Below, piece after piece: positions 49,329-60,789 of a DNA stretch of 64,000 nt. Below the pieces are notes generated by a model. It saw nothing but the letters and a program-made list of their open reading frames with translations. It made no database searches and was not told the origin of the DNA. Origin of the DNA: Duganella sp. Leaf126 (lineage in GTDB: Bacteria > Pseudomonadota > Gammaproteobacteria > Burkholderiales > Burkholderiaceae_D); assembly GCF_001423125.1 (NCBI RefSeq), contig NZ_LMNW01000002.1, positions 89,998 to 153,997 of the forward strand, read 5' to 3'. Position numbers and translations under genes: made by a program. Each line of letters begins with the position of its first letter. Position 1 is the first letter of the stretch.

Positions 49329-49409
49329 CGTCATTCCCGCGCAGGCGGGAATCCATAAAACGCGTAGGGTGTACGCCCAGTATGGATGCCCGCGTTCGCA
49401 GGCATGACG
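49329..49409. repeat. REP/BIME-like element with an exact dRS3 core
   Basis: The core ATTCCC-GCGCAGGC-GGGAAT (49333-49352) fits the 20-bp dRS3 pattern ATTCCC-N8-GGGAAT known from Neisseria. The second half carries a related hairpin and ends ATGACG (49404-49409), complementary to CGTCAT at the left end. It lies between pheA and serC. Confidence 0.85.
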
Positions 49410-49425
49410 TTGGTAAAGGCAACGG

Positions 49426-50511
49426 TTATCGCCGCCCTGCAAAGTCGTTTAAATAGTCTACCAGCGCCTGCACACCCTCGAGCGGCATGGCATTGTAGAT
49501 CGAAGCACGCATGCCGCCGACGGACTTGTGGCCCTTCAGTTGCAGCAGGCCGCGCGCCTTGGCGCCGGCCAGGAATTCGTCGTTCCTGCTCTCATCCTTC
49601 AGGTAGAAGGGCACGTTCATGCGCGAGCGGCTGTCTGCCGCCACGCGGGTCTGGTAAAAATCGTCGGCGTCGAGCGCTGCGTACAGCAGCTTCGCCTTGG
49701 CGATATTGCGCTCTTCCATCGCGGCCACACCGCCCTGCCGCTTCAGCCACTGGAAGACCAGGCCGGCAATGTAGATGGCGTAGGTGGGCGGCGTGTTGTA
49801 CATCGAGTCATTGTCGGCCACCAGCTTGAAGTCGAACGCCGACGGACAGGCCGGCAGCGCCTTGCCCAGCAGGTCGTCGCGCACGATGACGATGGTAAGG
49901 CCCGCCGGCCCGATGTTTTTCTGGGCCCCGGCGAAGATCGCCCCGTACTGCGCAACGTCGATGCGGCGCGACAGGATGTGCGACGACATGTCGGCCACCA
50001 GCACGGCGTCCTGCGGCGCCGCCCAGCCGGGATCGACACAGAACTCGACGCCGTCGATGGTCTCGTTGGTGCACAGGTGCAGGTAGGCCGCGCCGGGCGT
50101 GAGCTGCCAGGCCGACGGCGGCGGCATCGACGTGGTGGACGACGCGGCGACGTTGACATTGGCGTACTTGGCGGCTTCCTTGATGGACTTGGCCGACCAC
50201 GAACCGGTGTGGATGAAATCGACGGTGGCTGGTTGCGGCTTGTGGCCCACCAGGTTCAGCGGAATCAGGGCGTTCTGGGACAAGCCCCCGCCCTGCATGA
50301 ACAATATCCTGTAATTGTCCGGTACTGCCAGCAGCTCGCGCAGGTCGCGCTCGGCCGCCTTGTAGATCGAGATGAACTCCGGTCCGCGGTGGCTCATCTC
50401 CATCACCGACATGCCGCTGCCATGCCAGTCCAGCATGTCGGCGGCGGCTTGCGCCAGCACCTCCCTGGGCAGGACGGCCGGGCCGGCGGAGAAGTTATAG
50501 ATGTGGGTCAC
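49426..50511 (-). CDS. serC: Phosphoserine aminotransferase
   Basis: 361 residues. [11 protein letters not shown] at the start, [13 protein letters not shown], and the PLP Lys in [13 protein letters not shown]. Makes phosphoserine and takes part in pyridoxine synthesis. serC-pheA-hisC-tyrA-aroA is the usual Burkholderiales order. Confidence 0.97.
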   Translation of the reverse strand: MTHIYNFSAGPAVLPREVLAQAAADMLDWHGSGMSVMEMSHRGPEFISIYKAAERDLRELLAVPDNYRILFMQGGGLSQNALIPLNLVGHKPQPATVDFIHTGSWSAKSIKEAAKYANVNVAASSTTSMPPPSAWQLTPGAAYLHLCTNETIDGVEFCVDPGWAAPQDAVLVADMSSHILSRRIDVAQYGAIFAGAQKNIGPAGLTIVIVRDDLLGKALPACPSAFDFKLVADNDSMYNTPPTYAIYIAGLVFQWLKRQGGVAAMEERNIAKAKLLYAALDADDFYQTRVAADSRSRMNVPFYLKDESRNDEFLAGAKARGLLQLKGHKSVGGMRASIYNAMPLEGVQALVDYLNDFAGRR

Positions 50512-50530
50512 AGCGGGTTCCTTGTCATGA

Positions 50531-51112
50531 TTACTGGGTAGCCTTCTGCAGCTTCTGCATCATCGGGCCGATGCGGCTGCTGACGATCTGCTGGCCGATC
50601 TGCATGCCCTCGCCCATCAGCTGCGGCATGGCGGAGAGCATCTTGGCGCCCACCGGCGTGCGGTAGAAGGCGGCGATCTGTTTCAGTTCATCAGCGCTGA
50701 AGGTGCGCGCATACAGCGGTACCGTCTGGGTCATGATTTCATCGACGAGCGACGGGTCGTTCATCACTTCCTGCATGCCGGCGATCACTTTCGGCAGTTC
50801 GGCCTCCATCTTGGCGCGCGCCTGCCGCTTTTGTTCCGGCGTGGCCTTGGGATTGGCGTCGATGCCCGCTTCGGCGCCGGCGCGGATCGAGCTGGCCAGG
50901 CCTTGCGACATCTTGGCCATGCTATCGACCATGAGTGCGCGGTAATTCATCGAGGCGAACAGCTCCTTGGCGGCAGCCATTGCTGCCGGATCGACTGCAG
51001 CAGCGCCGGCGGCAGCTGGCGCTGCTGCGGCAGGGGCGGCGGCCTGGGCAAACGCGGCAGGCGCGCCGATCAGCGCCAGCGAAGTGATGACGGTTGCTGC
51101 GATTTTTTTCAT
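50531..51112 (-). CDS. DUF2059 exported protein
   Basis: 193 residues. Signal peptide [22 protein letters not shown], an Ala-rich linker, then a helical DUF2059 domain with [35 protein letters not shown]. Commonly found between gyrA and serC in this order of bacteria; role unknown. The in-frame extension upstream of the Met is not conserved in character. Confidence 0.9.
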   Translation of the reverse strand: MKKIAATVITSLALIGAPAAFAQAAAPAAAAPAAAGAAAVDPAAMAAAKELFASMNYRALMVDSMAKMSQGLASSIRAGAEAGIDANPKATPEQKRQARAKMEAELPKVIAGMQEVMNDPSLVDEIMTQTVPLYARTFSADELKQIAAFYRTPVGAKMLSAMPQLMGEGMQIGQQIVSSRIGPMMQKLQKATQ

Positions 51113-51191
51113 GTTGTCTCCATCGGTACGGCATAAAAAAGGGCCAGTGTTATTGCCGCGCTCGTGCACACAATAAACCTGGCCCCGGGGC

Positions 51192-51211
51192 GCCCGGGCG
51201 AAGGCCCGGGC
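51192..51211 (-). terminator. GC-rich stem-loop after gyrA
   Basis: GCCCGGG (51192-51198) and CCCGGGC (51205-51211) around a 6-nt loop containing TTCG on the minus strand. No T run, so termination strength is uncertain. Confidence 0.45.
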
Positions 51212-51239
51212 ATGGTCTGGCAAGTTGGCGCTCCGGCGC

Positions 51240-53888
<2,649 letters not shown>

Positions 53889-54337
53889 TGGCGGGTCGAC
53901 TGATCTTTGACTGTGGGGTTATCTACTAAGCAATGTATGCCGCACTCGAAGGGGTGCACCGGTCTGTTTTACCAGACTGGCAAGCATTCGATTTTACCAT
54001 GCGGACCGGGCCACCAGCACAATTCACCCCCTGCCCGCGTCGCTGTGCGGCCCAGCACACGATGCCGGCTTGTAACACGATGTAATATTCGCGACACATT
54101 ACTCATTTATTATCGACAATCACGTTGCGCCAAAACAACATATTGGTAGTGAGCAAATTGAGGCACGGTTGCACCACTTTCGCGCACCCCCACCTGTTGT
54201 GGCAAAATGAATCGGAAGTCAATTGCTTGTTTCGCAATCGGGAGACGGGCGTGACGCCCCTGCGTGGTAAAATCCGGCCCACGTATTGCACGTCGCGCAG
54301 TTTTTCTGCGGATATCACCCCCGAAAGGAAAAAAAAT
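53889..54337. other. 450-bp region between divergent gyrA and ompA
   Basis: No gene. It must hold both promoters. An inverted repeat, CCGGTCTG (53959-53966) and CAGACTGG (53973-53980), one mismatch in 8, lies about 75 bp upstream of gyrA. The ompA side has a long leader ending in AAAGGA before the start codon. I could not assign a clear -35/-10 for either gene. Confidence 0.5.
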
Positions 54338-55045
54338 ATGAAGAAACTTATTTCGTTGTTGGCCATCTCGGCTGCTTTTGCAGGTTCGGCATTCGCGCAA
54401 ACCACGCCGACCGCGCCACCTTATGCGCCTGTCAACCAGGACATCAAGGCTGCCAGCCCAAAAAGCGCCTACGTGCAAGACGCACGCGGTGTGATCGTCC
54501 GTGATCCGTTCGGCCTGTGCTGGCGCACCGGTTACTGGACCCCTGCCGACGCCGTGCCAGGTTGCGACCTGCCGCTGTGCGTTGAGCCAGAAAAACTGGA
54601 AAACGGCAAGTGCGTAGCCCCACCACCGCCACCACCAGCCCCAGCACCGGTACAACCAGCACCGGCGCCAGTACCTGCACCAGTGCCAACCGCGCAAAAA
54701 GTGAGCTTCGCTGCTGACGCGTTCTTCGACTTCGACAAATCGGTCCTGAAACCAGAAGGCAAAGCCAAGCTGGACGAAGTGACCTCGAAACTGAACTCGA
54801 TCAACCTGGAAGTCATCATCGCCGTCGGTCACACCGACTCCGTTGGTACGGACGAGTACAACCAGAAGCTGTCGGTACGCCGCGCTGAAGCTGTCAAAGC
54901 CTACATCATCTCCAAAGGCGTGGACGCAACCCGCGTGTACACCGAAGGCAAAGGCGAGAAACAGCCAGTGGCCGACAACAAGACTGCCGAAGGCCGTGCG
55001 AAGAACCGTCGCGTGGAAATCGAAGTCGTTGGCACCAGCAAGTAA
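54338..55045 (+). CDS. ompA: OmpA-family outer-membrane protein
   Basis: 235 residues. Signal peptide MKKLISLLAISAAFAGSAFA, a short domain with three Cys (GLCWRTGYW, GCDLPLCVEPEKLENGKC), a Pro-rich hinge (PPPPPPAPAPVQPAP), and an OmpA C-terminal peptidoglycan-binding domain (FFDFDKSVLKPEGKAKL, GHTDSVGTDEYNQKLSVRRAEAV, GRAKNRRVEIEV). It lacks the eight-stranded barrel, as is usual for this Burkholderiales ompA next to gyrA and ubiG. Followed by a strong terminator. Confidence 0.95.
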   Translation: MKKLISLLAISAAFAGSAFAQTTPTAPPYAPVNQDIKAASPKSAYVQDARGVIVRDPFGLCWRTGYWTPADAVPGCDLPLCVEPEKLENGKCVAPPPPPPAPAPVQPAPAPVPAPVPTAQKVSFAADAFFDFDKSVLKPEGKAKLDEVTSKLNSINLEVIIAVGHTDSVGTDEYNQKLSVRRAEAVKAYIISKGVDATRVYTEGKGEKQPVADNKTAEGRAKNRRVEIEVVGTSK

Positions 55046-55065
55046 TCCCTGCTGTACCCGGTAAA

Positions 55066-55092
55066 AAAACCCGCTTCGGCGGGTTTTTTTTT
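55066..55092 (+). terminator. Rho-independent terminator of ompA
   Basis: AACCCGC (55068-55074), TTCG loop, GCGGGTT, then a run of nine Ts. Confidence 0.95.
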
Positions 55093-55175
55093 GGCTGCGC
55101 CACGGCCGCACGGCGCAGTCGAATCGGCGGTCGATCGTTTAGAATAGCGGCAACCCTTTTCATGAAAGCCGCACC

Positions 55176-55874
55176 ATGAACGCCGATCCCCTGGAACTGC
55201 AAAAATTCTCCGACCTGGCCCACCGCTGGTGGGATCCGACCTCCGAATTCCGCCCGCTGCACGAGATCAATCCGCTGCGCCTGGAATGGATCAACGCGCG
55301 CGCGCCGCTGGCCGGCAAGAAGGTAATCGACATCGGTTGCGGCGGCGGCATCCTCAGCGAATCGATGGCGCGCAAGGGCGCCGACGTCACCGGCATCGAC
55401 CTGAGCGAAAAAGCACTGAAAGTGGCCGACCTGCACAGCCTGGAATCGGGCGTGCAGGTACGCTACAAGCTCGTCGCCGCCGAGGAGATGGCGGCGCAGG
55501 AGGCTGGCCAGTACGACGTGGTGACCTGCATGGAAATGCTCGAGCACGTGCCCGATCCGGGCGCCATCGTGCGCGCCGCTGCCACGCTGGTCAAACCGGG
55601 CGGCCACGTCTTCTTTTCCACGCTCAACCGCAATCCCAAGTCCTACCTGTTCGCCATCATCGGCGCCGAATATGTGTTGCGCATGCTGCCGCGGGGCACC
55701 CACGATTACGCCAAGTTCATCACGCCGTCCGAGCTGGCGCAGTACGTGCGCAGCGCCGGCCTGCAGGCGCAGGGCCTGAAAGGCCTGGGCTACAACCCGC
55801 TGACCCGGATTTATTCGCTCAATGACGACACCAGCGTCAATTACATGATCGCCACCACCCGCCCGCTCGACTGA
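55176..55874 (+). CDS. ubiG: Ubiquinone biosynthesis O-methyltransferase
   Basis: 232 residues, SAM-dependent. N-terminal [29 protein letters not shown] motif [13 protein letters not shown], and [15 protein letters not shown]. Methylates two hydroxyls in ubiquinone synthesis. Overlap-free, 4 bp before gph. Confidence 0.97.
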   Translation: MNADPLELQKFSDLAHRWWDPTSEFRPLHEINPLRLEWINARAPLAGKKVIDIGCGGGILSESMARKGADVTGIDLSEKALKVADLHSLESGVQVRYKLVAAEEMAAQEAGQYDVVTCMEMLEHVPDPGAIVRAAATLVKPGGHVFFSTLNRNPKSYLFAIIGAEYVLRMLPRGTHDYAKFITPSELAQYVRSAGLQAQGLKGLGYNPLTRIYSLNDDTSVNYMIATTRPLD

Positions 55875-55878
55875 CCTC

Positions 55879-56559
55879 ATGACCACTGCCCTCGCTGCCC
55901 TGGGTGCGCCGCGCGCCATCCTGTTCGACCTCGACGGTACGCTGGCCGATACCGCGCCCGACCTGGCCGCCGCCGTCAACCTGCTGCGCACCGCGCGCGA
56001 CCTGCCGCCGGCCGATTACGCCTTGCTGCGCCCGACCGCCTCGGCCGGCGCACGCGGCATGATCGGCGTGGCCTTCGGCCTGACGCCCGAGGACGACGGC
56101 TACCTGGCCCTGCGCGACGGCTTTTTCGACAACTATGCCGCCCACATCGCCGACCACAGCACGCTGTTCGATGGCGTGCCGCAGCTGCTCGACGGGATCA
56201 CGGCGGCAGGCGTGGCCTGGGGCGTTGTGACCAACAAGCCGAAACGCTTTACCGACCCGCTGCTGCCGCTGATCGGCCTGGACCACGCAGCCTGCGCGAT
56301 CTCGGGCGATACCACGCCCCACGCCAAGCCGCACCCGGCGCCGCTGCTGGAAGCGGCAGCGCGCCTGGGCCTGGACCCGCGCGATTGCTGGTACGTGGGC
56401 GACGACCTGCGCGACATACAGGCCGGCAAGGCAGCCGGCATGCCCACCATCGCTGCCGGCTGGGGCTATTGTGGGCCGCACAAGCCGCTCGACTGGCAGG
56501 CCGACCGCGTACTCGACGATCCGCTGGCCCTGCTGGCGCTGCTGCAGGAAGCGCTGTAA
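55879..56559 (+). CDS. gph: Phosphoglycolate phosphatase-like HAD hydrolase
   Basis: 226 residues, HAD family: nucleophile motif LFDLDGTLADTAPDL, motif II VVTNKPKRF, KPHPAPLLEA, and the acidic motif YVGDDLRDIQAGKAAGM. In this position next to ubiG it is annotated as phosphoglycolate phosphatase in many relatives, though it could act on other small phosphates (MupP-type). Confidence 0.9.
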   Translation: MTTALAALGAPRAILFDLDGTLADTAPDLAAAVNLLRTARDLPPADYALLRPTASAGARGMIGVAFGLTPEDDGYLALRDGFFDNYAAHIADHSTLFDGVPQLLDGITAAGVAWGVVTNKPKRFTDPLLPLIGLDHAACAISGDTTPHAKPHPAPLLEAAARLGLDPRDCWYVGDDLRDIQAGKAAGMPTIAAGWGYCGPHKPLDWQADRVLDDPLALLALLQEAL

Positions 56560-56720
56560 GGCTGGCCGGCAGCGTTGCAAAATTGCGGTTTTGTTCAGCG
56601 CTGTCTGAAAGTTGTTGATTTACCGAACAAGCAGGGGTAGCCTGTGTATTGCTGCGTAGAATTACTTAGTATTGCTTTGTCAATCGCGCGGCAACACCGA
56701 CCAACCCACCTTCCAAGATC

Positions 56721-57764
56721 ATGACTCTTCGCGAGCCGGCTGCCCAGACCCTGCGGCCCCAACCAGAGCAAGCGGCAGACTTCACCAGTTATCTGCCCGA
56801 ACGTCATACGGCCCCGCAAAGCTGGTACGCCAGCGTCGCCACGGCCAGGATGCACTGGTACGACCTGATCGCCGGCTTTCCCGAGCGGCCCGACATCCAC
56901 GATCCGATCGGCCGCTACCAGCGCCGCATGCAATTCGAACTCGAGGCGGTGGCGTCCATGCACCACCTGTTCTTCGTACTGACCCGCACGCCCGTACGCT
57001 TCGACACCGCCGCTGCCGTGCACTGGGGCTTCTTTTCCCTCAAGCTCACCCTGCCGCTGCTGGTGGGCGCCGAGCAACGGCGCGACAGCATCACCTTCGA
57101 GCTCACCGTCCCGTTTGCCGCCACGCTGAAAAAGCCGACCGTCAAGCTCACCGCCAATTTCGTCACCCTGAACTGGGGCGGGCTGGTGGAAACCTTCTCG
57201 ATCCACGACATCCTGCAGGCCCACGCACCGGACAAGGTGCCGTGCCAGGTGGTGTACGTGGGAACCACCTTCGATCCGGAGGCGCAGCTGTCGCGCGCAC
57301 GCCTGCCGGCGCTGCAAAAGCTGCACGCCAGGCACAAGGAAGACCTCGATACGCTGCTGCTGGTCCAGCAGTTCGACATCGACGTGCGCTGTGCCAGCGG
57401 CGACCCGGCCAGCATGCCGCACAATGCCCATCCGCGTGCGGCCGCCATCCTGCAAGGCGAACGCATGGAGCTGCTGGCGGCAGCCCTGATCCGTCACTTC
57501 GAAGGTCCCGCATCCGCCACCCGCAAGCCGCAAGAGCGCCAGGCCCGGCGCGAACGCGTAACTGCCGCCCAGCAGGCCAACAACCTGGTCCAGTTCACGC
57601 TCGATTTGCAGTGGCCGGACATCGGTGCCTATGACAGGATCGGTTCCGGACCGGTGGCGCCGGCCAGCCGTCACCTGCTCAGCTGCTTTGTGGCGGATGG
57701 CGACGTCGTCGTCGCCGCCATGACGCCGCCGGAGCCGCCGGTCGGCACCAGGCTGCGACACTGA
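56721..57764 (+). CDS. Hypothetical protein, first of a tandem pair (GIY-YIG-like core, degenerate)
   Basis: 347 residues, paralogous over most of its length to the next gene. Shared segments: WYDLIAGFPERPDIHDPIGR, GFFSLKLTLPLLVG, ELTVPFAATLKKPTVKLT, and TLNWGGLVETFSIHDILQ. The candidate core has Y179-V-G181, but eight residues after the Gly there is Q189, and the position aligned with the predicted catalytic Glu is A253 (LAAALIRHF). So if the fold is GIY-YIG-like, this copy lacks both catalytic residues. No signal peptide or membrane span. No clear Shine-Dalgarno. Confidence 0.8.
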   Translation: MTLREPAAQTLRPQPEQAADFTSYLPERHTAPQSWYASVATARMHWYDLIAGFPERPDIHDPIGRYQRRMQFELEAVASMHHLFFVLTRTPVRFDTAAAVHWGFFSLKLTLPLLVGAEQRRDSITFELTVPFAATLKKPTVKLTANFVTLNWGGLVETFSIHDILQAHAPDKVPCQVVYVGTTFDPEAQLSRARLPALQKLHARHKEDLDTLLLVQQFDIDVRCASGDPASMPHNAHPRAAAILQGERMELLAAALIRHFEGPASATRKPQERQARRERVTAAQQANNLVQFTLDLQWPDIGAYDRIGSGPVAPASRHLLSCFVADGDVVVAAMTPPEPPVGTRLRH

Positions 57765-57882
57765 TACAACAGCGATGCACGGTGCAGCAGCGCCAAATGT
57801 GACATTTTAGGGATTGCCGCGTAGAAATAATTAACGGTAAGGCCTATACTGGCAGCTTGAGCGGACACACTGGAGCATCCAC

Positions 57883-59010
57883 ATGACGAGCGATACACCT
57901 GACCAGGCCGCCAGCGAGGACGATCTCGAACCCTCGCTGGAAGAGCTGGGGCTGGTTGCGCCGCCCGAGCATGCGCCCGAGCCGTTCCACGACCTGCTGA
58001 CAGCACCCGAGGCCTACGAAGACGTGCTGCCGCTGCTGCCCCAGCGCAGCAGCGCGCAGCAAAGCTGGCGCGTGACCGTCTCCGACGCCAAGTACCACTG
58101 GTACGACCTGTTTGCCGGCTTTCCCGAACGGCCCGACATCCGCGATCCCATCGGCCGCCAGCTGCGCCGCATGCAGTTCGACCTCGAAGCGACCATGGAA
58201 AAGCGGCTGATCTATTTTGTCATCAACCGTCCCATCGTGCGCTTCGATACCACGCGCAACACCAGCTGGGCCTTCTTCTCGCTCAAGCTCACGGTGCCGA
58301 TCCTGATCGGTACCGAAGGCAAGCGCGGTTCCGTGCAGATGGAGCTGGTGGTGCCGTTTGCCGCTACCCTGAAAAAGCCGGTCGTGACCATGACCGACCG
58401 CTTCATCACGCTCAACTGGGGCGGCCTGGTGGAAGCGCTGTCGATCCACGACGTGCTGCAGCAGTATGACCACGACCTGAAAGTGCCGAGCAAGGTGCAG
58501 TACGTGGGGCAGACCAAGGACCCGGCCGGACGCCTGGCGCGCGCGCGCCTGTCGGCCGTGCAGCGCATCCACTTCAACAACAGCGAACACCACGACCTGC
58601 TGCTGCTGGTGCTGCGCATGCAGGTGGAAGTGGTGTGCGACGACGGTGATCCGGCCGACAAGCCGGTCAACCAGAACGCGGTGGCAGCCGACATGCTGCT
58701 CAAGGACCGGGTGGACGCCATCGAGTGTGCGCTGATCCGTTACTTCGAGGGACCGATCATGCAGGGCCGCACCAGCCGCGAAGTGGAGGTGCGGCGCGAG
58801 CGCATGCTCGAAATCGAGGCCAGCAACCACCTGCAGCACATGCACATCGACCTGCGCATCGCCGACGGCAACCCGTACAACGACCTGTACTCGGCTGCCG
58901 CACCGGCGTCGAGCGCCCATATTGTCGATTGCAGCTTCAAGGAAGGCGCAGTGCTGACCACGCCGGCTCCCCCGCCGGTAGCGCCAGCGGCAGGCAAGGC
59001 GCGCGCCTGA
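57883..59010 (+). CDS. Hypothetical protein, second of a tandem pair (possible GIY-YIG-like core)
   Basis: 375 residues with an acidic N-terminal extension of about 30 and a Pro/Ala-rich end. The segment Y207-V-G209-QTKDPAG-R217 copies the YVG-x7-R spacing of GIY-YIG nucleases (as in I-TevI), and E281 in IECALIRYFEG matches the catalytic helix pattern E-x-A-L-I-x-x-F seen in that superfamily. The first GIY strand is not clear. GGAG lies about 8 nt before the ATG. No neighbouring gene gives a function; the domain call is inference. Confidence 0.82.
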   Translation: MTSDTPDQAASEDDLEPSLEELGLVAPPEHAPEPFHDLLTAPEAYEDVLPLLPQRSSAQQSWRVTVSDAKYHWYDLFAGFPERPDIRDPIGRQLRRMQFDLEATMEKRLIYFVINRPIVRFDTTRNTSWAFFSLKLTVPILIGTEGKRGSVQMELVVPFAATLKKPVVTMTDRFITLNWGGLVEALSIHDVLQQYDHDLKVPSKVQYVGQTKDPAGRLARARLSAVQRIHFNNSEHHDLLLLVLRMQVEVVCDDGDPADKPVNQNAVAADMLLKDRVDAIECALIRYFEGPIMQGRTSREVEVRRERMLEIEASNHLQHMHIDLRIADGNPYNDLYSAAAPASSAHIVDCSFKEGAVLTTPAPPPVAPAAGKARA

Positions 59011-59174
59011 GCGTACCGTGGCCGGACATAGGCTCAAGCATACCGGGGCGCCGGAAGCCCGTCGTGCAGTCTCCCGGCAACCCCGTGTATAAGCCTGCGT
59101 GAATGACAGACTCTCAGCGGCGGAAATGGTTGGACCCGCTCCCCCGAAGTAAGTTCAACCGGCGCACGCGGGGT

Positions 59175-59201
59175 TGTCACAAACCGGTGCCCTGGGCCGT
59201 C
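59175..59201 (+). promoter_or_regulatory. ECF41-type promoter upstream of the sigma-factor gene
   Basis: TGTCACA (59175-59181), 16-bp spacer, CGTC (59198-59201). This fits the published ECF41 consensus TGTCACA-N16/17-CGTC exactly and lies 30 bp before the start codon, so the sigma factor probably drives its own gene. Confidence 0.85.
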
Positions 59202-59231
59202 TAGAATTGATACCCATTTTTTGCTTATTCA

Positions 59232-60101
59232 ATGATCGACACCACCTTTGACTCCTTGCGCCCGCGCCTGTTCGCCATCGCCTACCGCATGCTGGGCGTG
59301 CGCGCCGATGCCGAGGACGTGGTGCAGGACGCCTGGCTGCGCTGGCATGGCAGCGACCGCGCGGCGATCCTGTCGCCCGAAGCGTGGCTGGTGACCGCCA
59401 CCACCCGGCTGGCCATCGACACCCTGCGCGGCCGGCAAAGCGAGCGCGCCAGCTATATCGGCTTGTGGTTGCCCGAACCCGTCGTCGAGATCGATGACCG
59501 CACGCCGGAGTCCAGCGCCGAAATGGCCAGCGACGTATCCATGGCGTTTCTATGGGTACTCGAACGGCTGTCGCCGGAGGAGCGCGCTGCCTTTCTGATG
59601 CGCCAGGTGTTCGACCACGACTATGCCGACATCGCCGCCATGCTGGGCAAGACCGAAGCGGCATGTCGCCAGATGGTGCACCGCGCCCAGGAACGCGTGC
59701 GCCAGCAACAGCCGCGCTTCAACGTCCCGCGTCACACCCATCATGCCCTGCTCGGCCGCTTCATGGTTTCCGCCAAGGCGGGCGACCGCAACGCCATGAA
59801 AGCGCTGATGGCCGACGACGTGCAACTGGTGGCGGACGGCGGCGGCAAGATCCGCTCGTTCATGCGCATCCTGCGCGGCGCCGGCCGGGTGGCGGGCGTG
59901 TTCTGGTCGGTGGAGCATCAGCATCCGTTGCAGGTGGACTACCGCCAGGCGCGCGTGAACGGCGAACCGGGCCTGCTGCGCTATGTCGCTGGCAAGCTCG
60001 AGTCTGCGCAGTCGTTCGTGATCGAGGACGGCAGGATCGCAGCGGTGCTGGTGGTGCGCAATCCGGACAAGCTCGCCCGGGCGCCGCAAACGATTTTCTA
60101 G
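59232..60101 (+). CDS. ECF41-family RNA polymerase sigma factor
   Basis: 289 residues. Sigma2 (about 5-70: RLFAIAYRMLGVRADAEDVVQDAWLRW), sigma4 (about 110-158: LSPEERAAFLMRQVFDHDYADIAAMLGKTEAACRQMVHRAQERVR), then a SnoaL-like C-terminal extension (170-289) carrying DGGGK (202-206) and NPDKL (277-281), both hallmark motifs of ECF41. In that group the extension replaces an anti-sigma factor. No anti-sigma gene is adjacent. Confidence 0.95.
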   Translation: MIDTTFDSLRPRLFAIAYRMLGVRADAEDVVQDAWLRWHGSDRAAILSPEAWLVTATTRLAIDTLRGRQSERASYIGLWLPEPVVEIDDRTPESSAEMASDVSMAFLWVLERLSPEERAAFLMRQVFDHDYADIAAMLGKTEAACRQMVHRAQERVRQQQPRFNVPRHTHHALLGRFMVSAKAGDRNAMKALMADDVQLVADGGGKIRSFMRILRGAGRVAGVFWSVEHQHPLQVDYRQARVNGEPGLLRYVAGKLESAQSFVIEDGRIAAVLVVRNPDKLARAPQTIF

Positions 60102-60106
60102 CGCAC

Positions 60107-60133
60107 GGTCACAGGCGCGGTGGCCGGCGCGTC
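60107..60133 (+). promoter_or_regulatory. Second ECF41-type promoter, upstream of the carboxymuconolactone decarboxylase gene
   Basis: GGTCACA (60107-60113, one mismatch from TGTCACA), 16-bp spacer, CGTC (60130-60133). It starts 6 bp after the sigma-factor stop and 76 bp before the target gene's ATG. Confidence 0.75.
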
Positions 60134-60182
60134 TAAGGAGCATGAGGCGCAATGGTGCGCCCTCTCCAGACAGGAAACCGCA

Positions 60183-60656
60183 ATGACCCACACCGCCCGC
60201 ATCGACGATTTTTACCACCATGCTCCCGCCAGCCTGCAAGCGATGATCGCGCTATCCACTTGCGTGAAAAAAAGTGCACTGGGCCTGCGCCTGGTGGAAC
60301 TGGTCAACCTGCGCATCTCGCAACTGAACCACTGCGGCGTGTGCATCGACATGCACTGGCGCGACCTGATCGGGCAAGGCATGGACCCGCGTCACGTCAA
60401 CGCCATCGCCGGCTGGCGCGAGGCCCCGGCATCGTTCTTCAGCGACCGCGAACGCGCAGCGCTCAACTGGGCTGAAGCCACCAACGCCCTGCCCCACCAA
60501 CAGCCAGGCGACGATGATTTTGCGCTGCTGAAAAACCACTTCGACGACAGCCAGATCATCGAGCTGAGCTACGGCATTGCCGTGATACGCGGCTGGAACC
60601 TGATCAACGCCAGCCTGCGCAACCAGATCCCCGAAGTGCCGCCACCCGGGCTGTGA
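60183..60656 (+). CDS. Carboxymuconolactone decarboxylase family (AhpD-like) protein
   Basis: 157 residues from MTHTARIDDFYHHAPASLQA; AGGAAA upstream. AhpD fold with redox Cys pair C51-x-x-C54 and H58 (LNHCGVCIDMHW), and later VIRGWNLINASLRN. This is the usual partner (the C of the COE proteins) of ECF41 sigma factors. The substrate is unknown. Confidence 0.94.
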   Translation: MTHTARIDDFYHHAPASLQAMIALSTCVKKSALGLRLVELVNLRISQLNHCGVCIDMHWRDLIGQGMDPRHVNAIAGWREAPASFFSDRERAALNWAEATNALPHQQPGDDDFALLKNHFDDSQIIELSYGIAVIRGWNLINASLRNQIPEVPPPGL

Positions 60657-60716
60657 CGGGCGTAATGACAACAAATCGATAAACTATTTATACTTAGTTT
60701 TAAGACAATGCTAATA

Positions 60717-60732
60717 TGGCAATACCGCAGCG
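60717..60732 (+). promoter_or_regulatory. Weak sigma-54-like promoter upstream of the PEP-CTERM gene
   Basis: TGGCAATACCGCAGCG has GG (60718-60719) and GC (60730-60731) with a 10-bp gap, the -24/-12 spacing; the -12 side (CAGC) departs from TTGC. PEP-CTERM genes are often under sigma-54/PrsR control, so it deserves mention but is not firm. Confidence 0.3.
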
Positions 60733-60789
60733 CATTATTTGCGGCAAGCCAAGTACATCCACCATAGTCTTGAATGAGAGGGTAGTCCG

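Noticed and set aside
59011..59174. A small gene between the second paralogue and the ECF41 promoter
   Set aside because: No frame with a start signal or conserved character; treated as spacer.
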